Positions 11,763 to 23,591 of a DNA stretch of 64,000 bases are shown piece after piece. The notes below the pieces were generated by a model, which ran no database searches, was not told the origin of the DNA, and saw only the letters and a program-made list of their open reading frames with translations. The stretch spans positions 135,716,873 to 135,780,872 of the forward strand of contig BTPG01000003.1 of NCBI GenBank assembly GCA_036245525.1, given 5' to 3'. The stretch is from Semisulcospira habei (lineage: Eukaryota > Mollusca > Gastropoda > Semisulcospiridae). The first letter of the stretch is position 1; each line of letters begins with the position of its first letter. Position numbers and translations under genes: made by a program.

Positions 11763-12084
11763 CAGTTCTCAGATGACTGGAGTACCTGCTTCGACGTATA
11801 TTTCTGAGAATGTTTCTTTCAGTGATTTTATACATTCCGTGCGGAGTAGATTGAAACTGTCTTTGTCTGAAGGTCGAACTGCATTTGGATAATGATTTAA
11901 TGTTTCAAGTTACGTGGCAGTTTATTTGAAGACATCGATGGAGTTCGCCCACAAATACTGCTATGCATCTCGTAGTTTGCAAGCCGTACTGGAATAAGAC
12001 AAAGATATCCAGTGTAACAAAAACGGTACGTACAACAAGTTACGATCTTGAGAACGCCTTGGGAGTTTGGTAAACACCCACCCG

Positions 12085-12175
12085 CAAAGAAGCAAACATG
12101 TTTAGAAAGGGAAAGTCCTTTGTACAAGACTTGTCTTTTCAAAGCGTGTTTATTTATCTAAGCGTGTTTATTTAT
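12085..12175. repeat. HP-J hairpin
   Basis: AAGAAGCAAACATGTTTAGA pairs with TTTCAAAGCGTGTTTATTT, and the GTGTTTATTTATCT segment is duplicated on the right. Confidence 0.75.
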
Positions 12176-12192
12176 CTCTTTACTACACTTCT

Positions 12193-12269
12193 ACGGCAAA
12201 GAAAGAAACACGCTGAGAAAGTACAAATCTTGCGTACAAGGCTTGATCTTTCGAAGCGCGTTTCTTGCT

Positions 12270-12275
<6 letters not shown>
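12193..12275. repeat. HP-J hairpin
   Basis: AAAGAAAGAAACACGCTGAG pairs with TTCGAAGCGCGTTTCTTGC. It lies just after another HP-J copy. Confidence 0.8.

Positions 12276-12303
<28 letters not shown>
12272..12303 (+). repeat. Poly(T) tract
   Basis: A run of about 32 T directly follows a HP-J hairpin. Confidence 0.95.
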
Positions 12304-12304
<1 letters not shown>

Positions 12305-12835
12305 TATGTCGTTCAATTTCACACCCTTGGCAGTCACCGTTTTTGGGTATTGCTATGAAATGTTGGTGTTTGCTACTTTGTTAGTTACCAGTACTCCAAG
12401 CCCAAATAGAATACAAAGCAGTTTGATTGTAAATAGCAGTGCACGAGCTGTGGGAATCATGCGCGTGTCTTTGGCCAGTGAACAGCGTGATTTAAACTAT
12501 CGCAACGCAGTGAATGGAAACACAATTTGTCTGTTATGTTGACGTAAGTTGTTTTTCTCGATTTATTTCCAACCATCTTCCTTCTGCAGCTATCCGTTTC
12601 GATTGATACAAATCGGCCTCCAAAGTCGAACTTGCGAAAATCCGAAACGTGAATGTCAATACTTAGAAGTTTTATCAACAACTCGTCACGTTCTCAATTT
12701 CGGTCAACCGATCTTGACACATACACTGTCCGCGCGACACCGGATCCGAACATATTCCGTGTCAATACTTGACATTCAATTCAATCAGCAGAAATCTTCT
12801 GCGTCTGTTCCGGCACAAGGCTCCGACCCGCCACT

Positions 12836-12919
12836 GCGCAAAAGGCCATCAGGCTGTCGTTGGCTCGTGCATTGCCGTGCGCGGGCCATCGTCGGCCCAA
12901 TGGCTTTTTGCGCATTGTG
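12836..12919. repeat. HP-F-like hairpin, diverged
   Basis: TGCGCAAAAGGCCATCAGGC pairs with GGCCCAATGGCTTTTTGCGC around a GTGCATTGCCGTGCGCGGG centre. Confidence 0.75.
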
Positions 12920-13040
12920 GAGGAGCTCAATGTCAATACATGATATTATTTGCCAAATCTTTTTCCTTTAAATATTGGAAATGGCGCTAAAGAGTGCGTA
13001 GACCTCCGGACGGTCGGGCTTTGGAAAGCAGCCGTCAGCT

Positions 13041-13095
13041 GCAAGAGACACAGATCCTCATGGGTACCTGCTTCGCAGGGAACTATGCCTCTTGC
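13041..13095. repeat. HP-A hairpin, shortened right arm
   Basis: The right side runs GCAGGGAACTATGCCTC, missing CTCATGAGAATC. Confidence 0.8.
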
Positions 13096-13320
13096 TCACA
13101 AGGTTGGGTGTCATTTATATCTCTGTTTTCTCTCCAAATGAATGAGGTGATAGGGGTTTGACGACAACTTGAGATCGCATCCCCGTTCTGTTTATCGTGA
13201 TGTTGACGGGAAGCTGGGAGTCAATATGAAGTGCACTAGGCAAGCGGAATTGGGGCTGTTTGCACAACACATTTCGCTACCTTAATCTCAGAGAAATATC
13301 GCGTTTTAATGGGGCCCGCC

Positions 13321-13387
13321 AAGAGGCACAGATCCTCACGACCCCTCGCATCCTGCGAGGACGCCTGAGGCTCTGTGCCTTCCGCAG
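13321..13387. repeat. HP-A hairpin, diverged
   Basis: CCTCGCA and TGCGAGG are paired in the inner stem in place of the usual CCCCTGC/GCAGGGG. GGCAAGCGGAATTGGG-type repeats flank both sides. Confidence 0.85.
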
Positions 13388-13846
13388 TTTTGGCAAGCGG
13401 AATTGGGATGTTTGCAAAACACATTCGTCATCATTTAACATCACTACGTGATAAACACAGATGTCAGTTGTGCCAGCAGGGAGTGCAGGTCATCGTGAGC
13501 TTTTTAGTTTGCATGGGCTCATAAGGATCTGTGCTTGTTTCTGATGACTAGCGGAATGGGGATGTTTGCGCAACACATTCAAGGCTCACTCGGTTCGATA
13601 GCGGCTGTCAACTTGCGCAGGTGCGGTGTGCTCCGAAAAAAAAACCCACTGTACCCAGATGCTGGTGTTGCTGACGGTAGGGATTCGTGTATTGAAGGTT
13701 ATTGTGATCTGTTTTGGTTCCCTTGTAAAATGAATGTGCATGATTAAATTGGCAAGAAAATCGTAAAATGAAGTACAAAGTAAACTTGGGATTTAACACA
13801 CCACCAGGGACCCAGCTTGTTAACACGCTTATATCCGATGTTTGTT

Positions 13847-14059
13847 TTAACTCATTCTACCCAAACACCGAAATCCTTAAATGTTGCTGTTGTCCTCTGA
13901 AGACTGCATTGTAGTGCAGGACACAGATCGACCATGATAGTTCAAGGGTGATGCCAGAATAGCTTGGCGCCCATAGGCGCCAAGCTATTCTGGCATCACC
14001 CTTGAACTATCATGGTCGATCCTTATCTTGCTGTGGTGTGTCTGGGGTAGAGTGATTTA
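13847..14059. mobile_element. HP-C element with long, almost perfect hairpin
   Basis: The outer ends are TTAACTCATTCTACCC and GGGGTAGAGTGATTTA. The core hairpin (13926-14022) is nearly perfect, with a paired change in both arms (GGGTGATGCC and GGCATCACCC). Confidence 0.9.
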
Positions 14060-14540
14060 CATTTACAAGCGAAGTGATTTACATTGAAAGATTTATGTCG
14101 GGACCTCTGCACAATGTTCTTATATCCGACGTTTGGCTGTATTCAACCTTGTTTTTAGCAAAGTAGACAAAGTTATATAGTTTTGCACTGTAAACCAAAA
14201 AGAGTTCCGAACAGAATGAATTCAGTTCTTACTAGCACGCGTAGATCGACGAGAGATGTCACAATTACTCTGTCTGAGGAGACTATTTAAGTTCACAAGG
14301 AGTGTCAGAGCTGTCACAGGACCCTCCCTCCCTCCCCCCCACCGATCGCTTGATCAAAGTCGATAATGACGATACGAAAGTGCAGCCGCGGAATGTTTGA
14401 ACTACGCGGCCTGCTTCGGTGCACCATTACCGTATCAAGGAACCATCACTGCACTAGGGGACCTCAAATATTATGTATGGAAAGCTATCGCTGATGAATG
14501 GGGCTCATGAGGATCCGTGGAGTTGATCGTTGCCAACGAG

Positions 14541-14610
14541 GTGCTTGTTTGTAATTTTGGACCTTACGGCCTTACGGGTCGCAAGGTCCAAAAATCACAG
14601 ACCAGCACAC
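14541..14610. repeat. HP-D hairpin
   Basis: GTAATTTTGGACCTTACGG pairs with GGTCCAAAAATCACAGACC. A CTTACGG piece is repeated near the tip. Confidence 0.85.
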
Positions 14611-14679
14611 AATAATGTTGACTATGGTGTTTGAATGCTCTCGGAAATCGTCGCACATTTGATTGTTGTCAGAAGTGTG

Positions 14680-14748
14680 CTAGTGGTTTTGTGATTTGGG
14701 GCTTAGGTCTGAAGGCCAGTAAGGTCCAAGATCATAGACCAGCGCACG
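14680..14748. repeat. HP-D hairpin, diverged
   Basis: It lies about 70 bp after another HP-D copy. The left arm has TTTGTGATTTGGGGC and the right TAAGGTCCAAGATCATAGACC. Confidence 0.75.
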
Positions 14749-15201
14749 GATGTTAATATCGGGGCGGTGTTCATGCTGTGGTGTGTTTGAACGCGCTAGG
14801 AAAGCGTCCCCAATTTGATTTGAGTGAAGCAATGCGACCCGCGGGACGTGCTAAATACGATGGGTGTGTATAACAGACAGATGGCGCGCCACGAGGTGTA
14901 GTAGCGGCGGGGATGACTTTACACAACACATGGTGCATCCTGATCCGGTTAGATGGGGGTGTTGTGTTGTCGTGCGTGTATGTGTGTGTGTGTGGGGGGG
15001 GGGGGGGGCATGAAATTATTATAAAAGTAGAGAGTTTGGGGGGAAAGAGGCAGTGGGGAGGGGGGAGGTGTGTGTGTGTGTGGGGGGGGGGGGGCTGGGG
15101 GGGGGGGTTGAAAAGAGAGAAGTGTGTGTTGACTACAGGTGTTCAATCAACTTGTAGCTTCGTTATATGAGAGTGTTCGGTGTCAAAGGGAGGAAGAAGG
15201 G

Positions 15202-15205
<4 letters not shown>

Positions 15206-15291
<86 letters not shown>
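15206..15291 (+). repeat. (CT)n microsatellite
   Basis: About 43 perfect CT units. Confidence 0.97.
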
Positions 15292-15295
<4 letters not shown>

Positions 15296-15707
15296 GATTA
15301 AGCAACGGCAAGTATGAAAATAAGGTTCATTGTTCTCTCTGTATGTGTGGGAGGGGGAAAGAGAACCGGATCCCAAACAGGATTCGTTTGACTTCTAAAC
15401 TGCTAGTCACACGAAACCTAGCATAAACTCGATTTTAATTTATTGCTTGCTGTTCATCCCTCGCCTGTGGCGGAGGGAGGAGGTTATGTTGTCCTGGGCG
15501 GCCCAGCCAGGTGACGAAACGTGTGTACGTTACTCGCATACCGCAGACAGGCGCGGATGACTGCACGTCGCCTCACGTTAGCTTCTTGTGCTTACCGCCG
15601 GCAAAACGGTTACCTGCACGCCGATAGGTAAGCAATTACATTATCCATCCACAGGTTGACACCTTGGAGACTTCCTCTATCTGAGCAGGGATGTGAAAAG
15701 AGTGGAA

Positions 15708-15772
15708 GCAAGAAGCACAGATGCTCATGAGGCCCTGCGAAAGCAGGGTCTCATGAGCATCTCGTTTCTTGC
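15708..15772. repeat. HP-A hairpin with paired change
   Basis: Both arms have GATGCTCATGAG/CTCATGAGCATC where the family has GATTC/GAATC. Confidence 0.9.
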
Positions 15773-15845
15773 GAAAAGAATTGTTGTCTAACTTAGGGTT
15801 TCCTTCATCAGAGAGGCAAGGGTGTAAATGGTACCGATCTGCGGC

Positions 15846-15912
15846 AGCAAGTAGCATAGATTCTCATGACACACTGCATCCGCAATTTCACATGAGGATC
15901 TGTGGTTCTTGC
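15846..15912. repeat. HP-A hairpin, diverged
   Basis: TAGCATAGATTCTCATGA is opposite TCACATGAGGATCTGTGG. Confidence 0.75.
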
Positions 15913-16061
15913 TGTTGGAAAGGATGGGCTAAAGAAATTGTTTCCGCGTTTTTTGCATTGCGTACTTTAGTCCTTGTCTGTAGTCGTACAGTACTCGTTT
16001 GCAAATGACTCCACCACGAAAGGTCGTTACGATGACAGGCTGGGTTGAGAGAACAGATGCG

Positions 16062-16174
<113 letters not shown>

Positions 16175-16308
16175 CGGCCTGTGACGTCAAAGATCAGCAC
16201 AAATTAACTGCTTCTTTGGCAGTGGACGGAGATCATGTTTCTGAAATCTTCGTTTATTCAACGCCAAAGAGCCCCAGCCGACCCAGGCCATGGTACAAAG
16301 TGGTGTCA

Positions 16309-16374
16309 GCAAGATGTATAGATCCTCATGAGCCCCCGCAATTGCGGGGGCTCATGAGGATCTATGCCTCTTTC
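16309..16374. repeat. HP-A hairpin
   Basis: C-type copy with perfect inner stem and tip GCAATTGC. A separate right-arm fragment, CATGAGAATGTACGTCTC, follows at 16387. Confidence 0.92.
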
Positions 16375-16856
16375 TCATACCCCTTCATGAGAATGTACGT
16401 CTCATGCAGTTGGATCATATTCGGGTTTTTTCTTCTTCTTCTAGACAGTGAAGAGTTGGATGCTATTACGTAACCAATTAATTGACGCAAGTTCTCTTCC
16501 CCAAACATGTAATATAATGATGTAACGTGTCGGACGGAGTGTGGATTGCAGTTAAGTTTGTCTATGTTGTGAGGTGTTAAGAAGAGGTGCCAAATTAGAC
16601 ACACGTAAACGATTTAGCTTACAGCTTTAATTTACTGGCGGCTTCATCAAGTGCACCGACATGTTTTTAGTTTACGTTTCTTTGTTTTTTGTGTGTGTAA
16701 GCCTCGGTCTAGAAGCTTGCTAAATGGAACGTCAAAATAAAAATCATGTGATGATGACATTGCATAACTCTAGCTATTTCTGCATGCTATATAGCTCACT
16801 GAACTCAACGGAACGGAACTGGTATGCGCGCTGTAGAAAAATGCACCCGGGCAACT

Positions 16857-16985
16857 GTTGAGAAATGCGGGGGTTTTTTATGTGTGCATTTTGAGAAATG
16901 TGGATTTTTTTGTGACTTGCGGATTTTGAGAAATGTGGATTTTTTTTATGATTTGTGGATTTGGAGAAATGTGGGTATTTTCATG
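16857..16985 (+). repeat. Short degenerate minisatellite
   Basis: About four units of roughly 32-37 bp share GAGAAATGTGGATTTTTT and differ in T-run length. Confidence 0.75.
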
Positions 16986-17462
16986 ATGTGGAGTTTTTCA
17001 CGATGCGTAGATTTAGTCCACCATTATGTGTCGGTGCACGGTATCACTGTCAGTCGCATCTGTTCCACTATCAACGAAATAATGATAATAATAAAAATAC
17101 TACAACTACTCATACTACTAAGTACTACTACTACTAATATAAAATATGATAATAATAATAATGTTAATATTACTACTAATAATAAATAAATAAAAAACTT
17201 TTCTTGACCTTAATCTGTGCAGACATGTACTTTGACACGTGCCAAATGCCTTTCGCACCCAACATGAGTAGCACCGATGGTCTTTTGCTAGTCTTCTGGT
17301 TAGATTCATATTGTCCTTAATATCTGACGTGATTGCTAATATGCTGCAGTCCGATCTCCTGACTGCCAGCACCTGTCAACCAATGAAGTGTATTATCAAG
17401 ACTAATTGTCCAAACCGGATGACTTATCTCAATGAGAATGTAAATTGCACCCATTTCTTATT

Positions 17463-17530
17463 GCAGGAGGCATATATTCTCATGAGCCCCTGCGAACGCA
17501 GGGGCTCATGAGAATCTATGCCTCTTGCAG
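17463..17530. repeat. HP-A hairpin
   Basis: T-type copy with tip GCGAACGC; one mismatch in the CATATATTC left arm. Confidence 0.92.
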
Positions 17531-18017
17531 ACGTAATTAGTTAAACATACTAAACTCTTATGACGGACATTATTCGCTCACTTCAGTCAGTCATCCAATC
17601 ACGGAGACGGTTAGATTGGGATTAGCCAATTGCGGTGTCGCTTAGATAAAAGCCACACTCCAGTCGTCGGCCAGTCAGGTTGATAGTTAGATGAGATTAG
17701 CCAATCCTATTGTCGGTTCGATGGGATTAACCAATTGTATACTGTCGCTGAAGGATTAACCCGACCGCCGTGAAGGACTATTATGGATTAGCAATAATAC
17801 TGGTAATCTTTTTTTCTGCCGGAAATTCCTGTGGTGTGAGTGGGTGGTTTTTTTCTTCTTTTTTTTTTTCTTTTCTTTGAATCCATTATGTGTATAACTG
17901 TGTAACCGTAAGGGGGTTGCTTTTGGATACCCAGGATATTCAGTTTGTAAGCACTGAGCTTACACTTAATCCATACCCGAAAGATAACCGTCAAGCACTA
18001 AAATGCTGATAGAAAAT

Positions 18018-18142
18018 CAAAAAGAAAAAACACACGCGCTTAGAAAGAACAAATAACAATGTATATAATTTTCGGTTTAAAACACGAAAATGTAATAATT
18101 GTTTTGTACATGTCCTTTTTAAGTGTGTTTCCTTCGTTGTTG
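18018..18142. repeat. HP-J hairpin with a large loop
   Basis: AAACACACGCGCTTAGAAAG and CTTTTTAAGTGTGTTTCCTT are separated by about 75 bp of AT-rich loop. Confidence 0.65.
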
Positions 18143-18308
18143 GAAATTTTGAAGCATAAACTTGTTCACGCCTCAAGCTACTCAGAATGTAACAGAGAAA
18201 GAGCTTTGCAGACTACATGTAATGTGATCCAGTGCTCGCAGTTGGCTCTGGTGTGTGAAAGGGTTAATTCATGTTTCATTGCCTGTGATACAGGACCAGA
18301 CAGCAGTC

Positions 18309-18377
18309 GGCACTGGTTTATGATTTTGAACCTTACGCCCTAAATGGCCGTAAGGTCCGAAATCACAGACCAGTGCC
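18309..18377. repeat. HP-D hairpin
   Basis: CGGCACTGGTTTATGATTTT pairs with AAATCACAGACCAGTGCCG. The outermost CGGCACTGG/CCAGTGCCG pair is specific to this copy. Confidence 0.9.
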
Positions 18378-18565
18378 GCACGTGGACTTCGTGCAAGTAA
18401 ATCAAGTTAATAAGTGACCAGAATTAAATCCCTTTGACAGTTCATGCATTCCTTCGCGGCTTTAGGTAGTCGCCTGGGGTAAGCTAATCGGAGAAACAAT
18501 TGCTGTACTTTTCCATATGCGTGGCAGACGACCACTGCTTTCATTATATTCTTTGTGCTTGAGCA

Positions 18566-18620
18566 GGCGCCAAGCTAGTCAGGCACTACCCTTGAAGTCT
18601 CATTGTTGATCCCTCTTCTG
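18566..18620. repeat. HP-C right arm only
   Basis: GGCGCCAAGCTAGTCAGGC and ACTACCCTTGAAG remain; the left arm is missing. Confidence 0.7.
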
Positions 18621-18985
18621 CAGTTGGTTACAAAAGATTGAGTACATTTGATGCACTGTAGATCTTGATGATAATTTAGTTCGGCATGTCGGTATGTTGG
18701 CGTGCACATTCGTATAGTAACAAACAGATTACGTTTTCGAGGAAAAACGGGGAACAAAGTGTACATTAGTGTCAGAATATGTGATTGGGGGCTTTCCTCA
18801 CAAGGCTGTTAAGAGTATTGCTTGAGATGTGGACACGTTAGAGATTTTATCAGAAAATGGGACAAACATCAGAGGCGGCAGCCATGTCAAAACATGCTTT
18901 CGCGCCATGTCAGGTTGCATGCGCACACCATCGATATGACAATTTTGTGTAACTTTTGACTGGAATATTCACTGCCGCCTTAGAC

Positions 18986-19100
18986 CTGGGCCAAGTTGTG
19001 CGAGTGAGCTTAGCGCTGCGCAAGCCACTAAGCAAGGTGCTCCGCTATAGCGGAGCACCTTGCTTAGTGGCTTGCGCAGCGCTACGCTCACTCTCGCAAC
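18986..19100. repeat. HP-B hairpin interrupted by an RTE insertion
   Basis: Both arms carry the same unusual change (AGCGCTGCGC and GCGCAGCGCT where the family reads AGTCCTGCGC and its complement). Both also have a shared GCGAG-type outer change. The RTE 3' end follows at 19101. Confidence 0.92.
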
Positions 19101-19513
19101 TTACTTACTTACGCCTGTCACCCCTACCCGGGTATAGGCCGTCGACGAGAGACCTCCAGCGACTCCTGTCCTGTGCTTCTCCTTCTATTTTACTCCAGGT
19201 GGTTCCCAGTCTCTTGATGTCTGCTTGGAGGTCTCGACGCCAGGAGTTTCTCGGCCTACCTCTTTCCTCTTTCCCTGGGGGTTCCATGACAATGCCTGCC
19301 TAGTGATACTGGAAGCTGGCTTTCTCAGACTGTGACCAATCCATCCCCATCTTCTTCGCCCAATTACATTCTCTACTGTTATCTGCTCTGTTCTCTCCCA
19401 GAGTCTGACGTTGCTGATCTTCTCTGGCCAGTGGATTTTCAAAATTCTTCTAAGGCAACTGTTTATGAAGATCTGTACTCTGTTGACTGTGGTTTTTGTC
19501 AATCTCCAAGTCT
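19101..19513 (-). mobile_element. 5'-truncated RTE 3' end inserted in a HP-B hairpin
   Basis: About 410 bp match the 3' end of the larger RTE copy, including its GTAA-type tail. A 14-bp target duplication, CTCACTCTCGCAAC, lies at 19087-19100 and 19514-19527. The insertion sits in the outer right arm of a HP-B hairpin, so the hairpin was there first. One base deletion relative to the long copy breaks the frame. Confidence 0.9.
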
Positions 19514-19784
19514 CTCACTCTCGCAACAGAGGCCAATACTTCCAGTTTCTCATACAATCCTATCAACAGTCACACGTGTCAGCGATGTAGCATGTAATGT
19601 TGCGAGTTGATATTATGAACTGCCTGTCAGTATGGTATGCAGGAAGGTATGTCTTTCTTATATTGTTTTCCACATAATTACATGCATACACTGAATGTGT
19701 GTGAAGGCGGGATTTTCAGGTTGACAGTATGCGGTAGTTGGTTACGTACGCAAATCCCAAGTAATACGTAGCTAATCTCTGTGG

Positions 19785-19845
19785 GCAAGAGGCGTAGATT
19801 CTCATGAGCCCCTGCAGGGGGCTCATGAGAATCTATGCCTCTTGC
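19785..19845. repeat. HP-A hairpin with shortened tip
   Basis: The arms meet as GCCCCTGCAGGGGGC with no loop. Confidence 0.92.
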
Positions 19846-20611
19846 AGACGGGAAACAATGCTGAGAAGACGTATTTTGTTCAGCGTCAAGGGAAATATCT
19901 GCATTTGTGTCCAAGAAAATGCCAGCTGTAACGTTCGGCTGAAGGACGTCTTTGTGGTGAGAAAGAATGGGGTTTTGTTGCGTTGCATTCCTAGACAATA
20001 TTACACCACTTTGTGATGCTGATGTAAGGTTGAAAAGAATTCTTGGATCGTCCACCTTTGCGATATGAAGTTATACAAGTATAAGGCACCGCCTTTGAGA
20101 CATATTTTCTTCGTCGATCCAGAGTAGACTTCAATAAACTGGAATGCCAAAGCAGCGTCTTTGCATGATGCAGCTTGGCAGTGTCGGCGAGAATGCATCA
20201 TGTTGTCCAGTGTCGTCATTGTTGTTGTTGGTGGTGGCCGGTTTTTTTTTCTTTTCGTTTTTTTATTTGGTTGGTTTTTTGTTGTTGTTTTTTATGTTGG
20301 TTTTGGTGTTCATTTTCTTGTTTGTTTTCAGTTATTTCATGCGGCATAGGCACGTACTGAGGCATTTTAAAAAAATCGAACAGCACTAATCGACACTTGG
20401 CTGTCCAAATAAAAAAGGTATTACTCGCGAATCCCTCACATATATTATAATGGCGTGGTCGCTTATTTACCGTGGTACTGCCTCCGCATCGGTCCCACAG
20501 TCCACTGACAGAGAAAAGTATTTTCCCCACTAAGCCCCAGCCCCAACTATACTGACTTCCTCCATTTGAAGATGGAAGAGGTGAATAAATGAGTCTGACC
20601 TCAAACCACAA

Positions 20612-20648
20612 AAGAGGTATAGATTCTCATGAGAATCTATGCCTCTTG
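20612..20648. repeat. HP-A hairpin, tip and inner stem deleted
   Basis: Only the outer arms remain, meeting at GATTCTCATGAGAATC, a 37-bp near-perfect palindrome. Confidence 0.92.
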
Positions 20649-21417
20649 GAAGGCAGGGTTTGGGTGGACGAAGGTCCAAGTCTGGTCAGCGCGGGATTAT
20701 GAATGGCAATGCCGTGGTTTATGTCGGGGCTAAGACTCTAGCTTATTGATTTGTCTAGATCTTCTTTTCTTATTGTATAAGTGCCTTCAGGGATCCAGAG
20801 GAACAGATCTGCATGAGCCCATATGCGAAGTTACTTAGATCGTCGTGACGAGCCCTTTTGCAATGTTGCGTCAAGATCACAGGAGTAATATGACGTGTGG
20901 TATAAACTCGGTGAATTCGGTTGCAGCCCGTTAGTTTGTCTGCAAGAGAAAGAGAAGATCCTGAACCTCAGCAACGTTAATTGTTGGCTCCATTTGCTAT
21001 TTTATCCTTCTTAAATGAGGAAGTGATTGTGTTTTAAGTATGTAGCTGGGACCCCCCCACCCCCACCCCCCACCTCCTCCATCCGTCCCCTCGTCTCTCT
21101 CTCCCCCCTCACACAAGCCCAGACACAAAATAAAGTGAAAGAAGGAAACACACAAGAAACCAACTACTTGAGGAAAGTCTTCCATTTTCCTTTTCCTTTG
21201 CTGGCAGTAATCAGCCCTTTTAATTCTACGTAAGTGTTTGCCTGTGCCGGAGGAGATTACGTGGCTTTCAGCTACAAACGGTCTCTTGGCTTTGGTCTGC
21301 CAGGTTCTTGGGAGGGAGATAGGTTTCTTTGATTATCTGTCCGTTTTGCAAAGAAGATAAATTTTCTTGGCAAAGACTTTCCTCAAAATGAAGAGCTTCC
21401 CCTCTCCCTTCCACCCC

Positions 21418-21479
21418 AGGAGGCATGGAGTCTCATGTCTCTGTGGACGCAGAGACTCATGAGACTCTATGTCTCTTGC
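21418..21479. repeat. HP-A hairpin with paired changes
   Basis: Both arms have GAGTCTCATG/CATGAGACTC and TCTCTG/CAGAGA in place of the family bases. Confidence 0.9.
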
Positions 21480-21659
21480 TATTAGCGATCGATGCATGTT
21501 CGACCCCATCCGTTTACCCGTCAACTGCCGTTGAACACCACCCAAATGAAAGAATCGCCTGGACAAAAGCGCTGCGAATGCCAGAAGTGTGAACAGGTAT
21601 TGCCGGCAGTGACATCAGGACACTGTCGTTATGAAATACATTACTGCTGACATAACTAC

Positions 21660-22177
21660 TGCAAAATGAATAGCGAAGGACTTTGGCCTTTTTCTTTGCC
21701 TTGGTTCAGCTCAGATGGGATCTCTGCGCTCGGGCACACGTATGTTACGCACTCTTATTTACTAAAACAGGAGGAGCGTCCATGGTGTTATGCCTGCGAC
21801 GAGCAGTACTCTGTTCAACACTTTTTGTTGTCTTGTGCTGATCTAATCGACACAAGGTATAAACAATTCACAACAGACTCCTTGAAGGTTTTGTTCCGGG
21901 ATGTGCCCCCGGACAAGATCTTCAGTTTTCTGAGAGAGTGCCATAAGATTTGAGCGTTTATAGACTATGATGTTTCTATTATTTTGACCTTTTTGAGAGT
22001 CTGTCGACGTTTTCTTTAAAGACCTGTGCGACATTTTATCCTGACATATTTTTAAGGTATATTTACATCATGTCTTAAGACCTTTCATTTAGTCTGGCTG
22101 ACCAGATTTTTACCATTCCCGCCGTGAGATGGCCTTAGTTGCCTGCTCGGCGTTAAACCCAAATAACTAACTAACTC
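21660..22177 (+). mobile_element. 3' end of a different non-LTR retrotransposon (5'-truncated)
   Basis: A 95-residue frame (21666-21953) includes THSYLLKQEERPWCYAC and a C-x2-C-x7-H-x4-C knuckle (CYAC...H...C). This is the usual C-terminal tail after the reverse transcriptase/RNase H part in Jockey/I/CR1-like elements. A 3' UTR follows, with GCCGTGAGATGGCCTTAG and GGCGTTAAACCC, ending in an ACTA-type tail. The clade is uncertain. Confidence 0.75.
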
Positions 22178-22442
22178 TGCGTTCGGGAAGGCCTATATGC
22201 GCTGCACCCCACCCATCAGAAGTCTTCCCAGAGTGCATTTCGATATCGTGCCAATATTGGTCTGTTTAAATTGGATCACTCGTGTCCTTTGCCTTTGCCT
22301 TGTCCCTTGCGACAGCAAGTTTTCTGTTACATTTCGTGCTGGGTCGAAATGTTTTGACACTTTTAGCTGTTGCACTGGGAACAGTGTCCCGCTCCGAGCT
22401 GCTGCACTAAACTCCATCAACACCTTGTTTCGTCAGCCATCC

Positions 22443-22508
22443 GCAAGGGGCCTAGATTCTCATGAGCCCCTGCGGTCGCAGGGGCTCATGAGAATCTAAG
22501 CCTCTTGC
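22443..22508. repeat. HP-A hairpin
   Basis: T-type copy with long perfect inner arms; outer variation GGCCTAG/CTAAGCC. Confidence 0.92.
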
Positions 22509-22748
22509 CGACAGAGGTCGGCTTCGGAATATCCTCAAATTGAGGATGATGCCTGGAGATTTAAGCGGACGAAACTTGTAGGCACCATTAACACCTTGTG
22601 CGCGATGTGATGGACGTCGTCTGGCCGTTAGTTAGCCGTTAGAGAGAGCGGGTCCTGGATGAGTTGACACTTGTTTTCCGTGACGAGCTGTGATGTTATG
22701 TGTTGAAATGATGCGACAGAGCGTTTCCGTGTTATCGACAGAAGGTCC

Positions 22749-22826
22749 CAAAGAAGGAAAGAAACACGCTTAGAAAGGTACGGTGCAAGTGTTTGTCCTT
22801 TCTCTGAGCGTGTTTCCTTGTTTGTT
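22749..22826. repeat. HP-J hairpin, best copy
   Basis: AAGGAAAGAAACACGCTTAG pairs with CTGAGCGTGTTTCCTTG. Confidence 0.85.
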
Positions 22827-23089
22827 GGGCTTTTCGTTGCATTGTCCGGGCTTTTCGTTGCATTGTCCGCGCTTGATAAGACAGTCACTTTTTGGTTTGG
22901 GTTTCGTGTTAAGGAAATCAGCATTCATCTCTCTTTTATGTATGTATGTATGTGCTCCTCCTGAAAGGTATGCCGTAGTGGAATTTCACAAGTCGTACTT
23001 TTTAAGTATTAGTTTCCTCATTGTGCCCGAGGTACGAAATACCCACATTTTGGAGCTGTCCTCTGAGGACTGTATTATAATTCAGAAGA

Positions 23090-23147
23090 CAGATCGACCA
23101 TGATAGTTCAAGGGTGGTGGCAGAACCTTGAAGTATCATGGTCGAGC
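23090..23147. repeat. HP-C hairpin with the tip deleted
   Basis: The arms meet at GGTGGTGGCAGAACCTTGAA; the GGCGCC tip is gone. Family flanks extend to about 23049 and 23185. Confidence 0.85.
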
Positions 23148-23591
23148 CATATTTTGCTGTGGTGTGTCGCGGGCAGAATGAGTTGAGCGTTAGTTTCCGC
23201 AGCAACGGCTGAAGAAGATTGCCTACGGCGTGCTTTGACACAGTTTGTGAACCGAGAAAGCAAAGAGCGCGAAAACCACGTACGATAAGTTTGTCGCCAT
23301 CAACATACTGAACAGTATTGTCTGGAGTTCATGTGCATGCTGTGTGTGCAGAACAGAAAATACCAACCAAGAAGGACACACGCTTAAAAAAGGTCATGTA
23401 CAACGCAATGTATTATTAGTACATGTTCCAAGTGGACATTTTGCAAAGTAGATATACAGACATTAATACAATGCACTACTTTCCTGTCATACTATGCGAG
23501 ATGTACAACTCTGCATTTTATGTTGTTTGTCTGTTTTCCACCCTACCGGTTCTAATGTGACTTAACTTTTCCAACAGCGGAGGTGTTAATT

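Noticed and set aside
16309..16374. MicroRNA precursor
   Set aside because: The stem size fits, but the near-perfect pairing, tiny loop and dozens of dispersed copies indicate a repeat. Small-RNA data would be needed to support processing.
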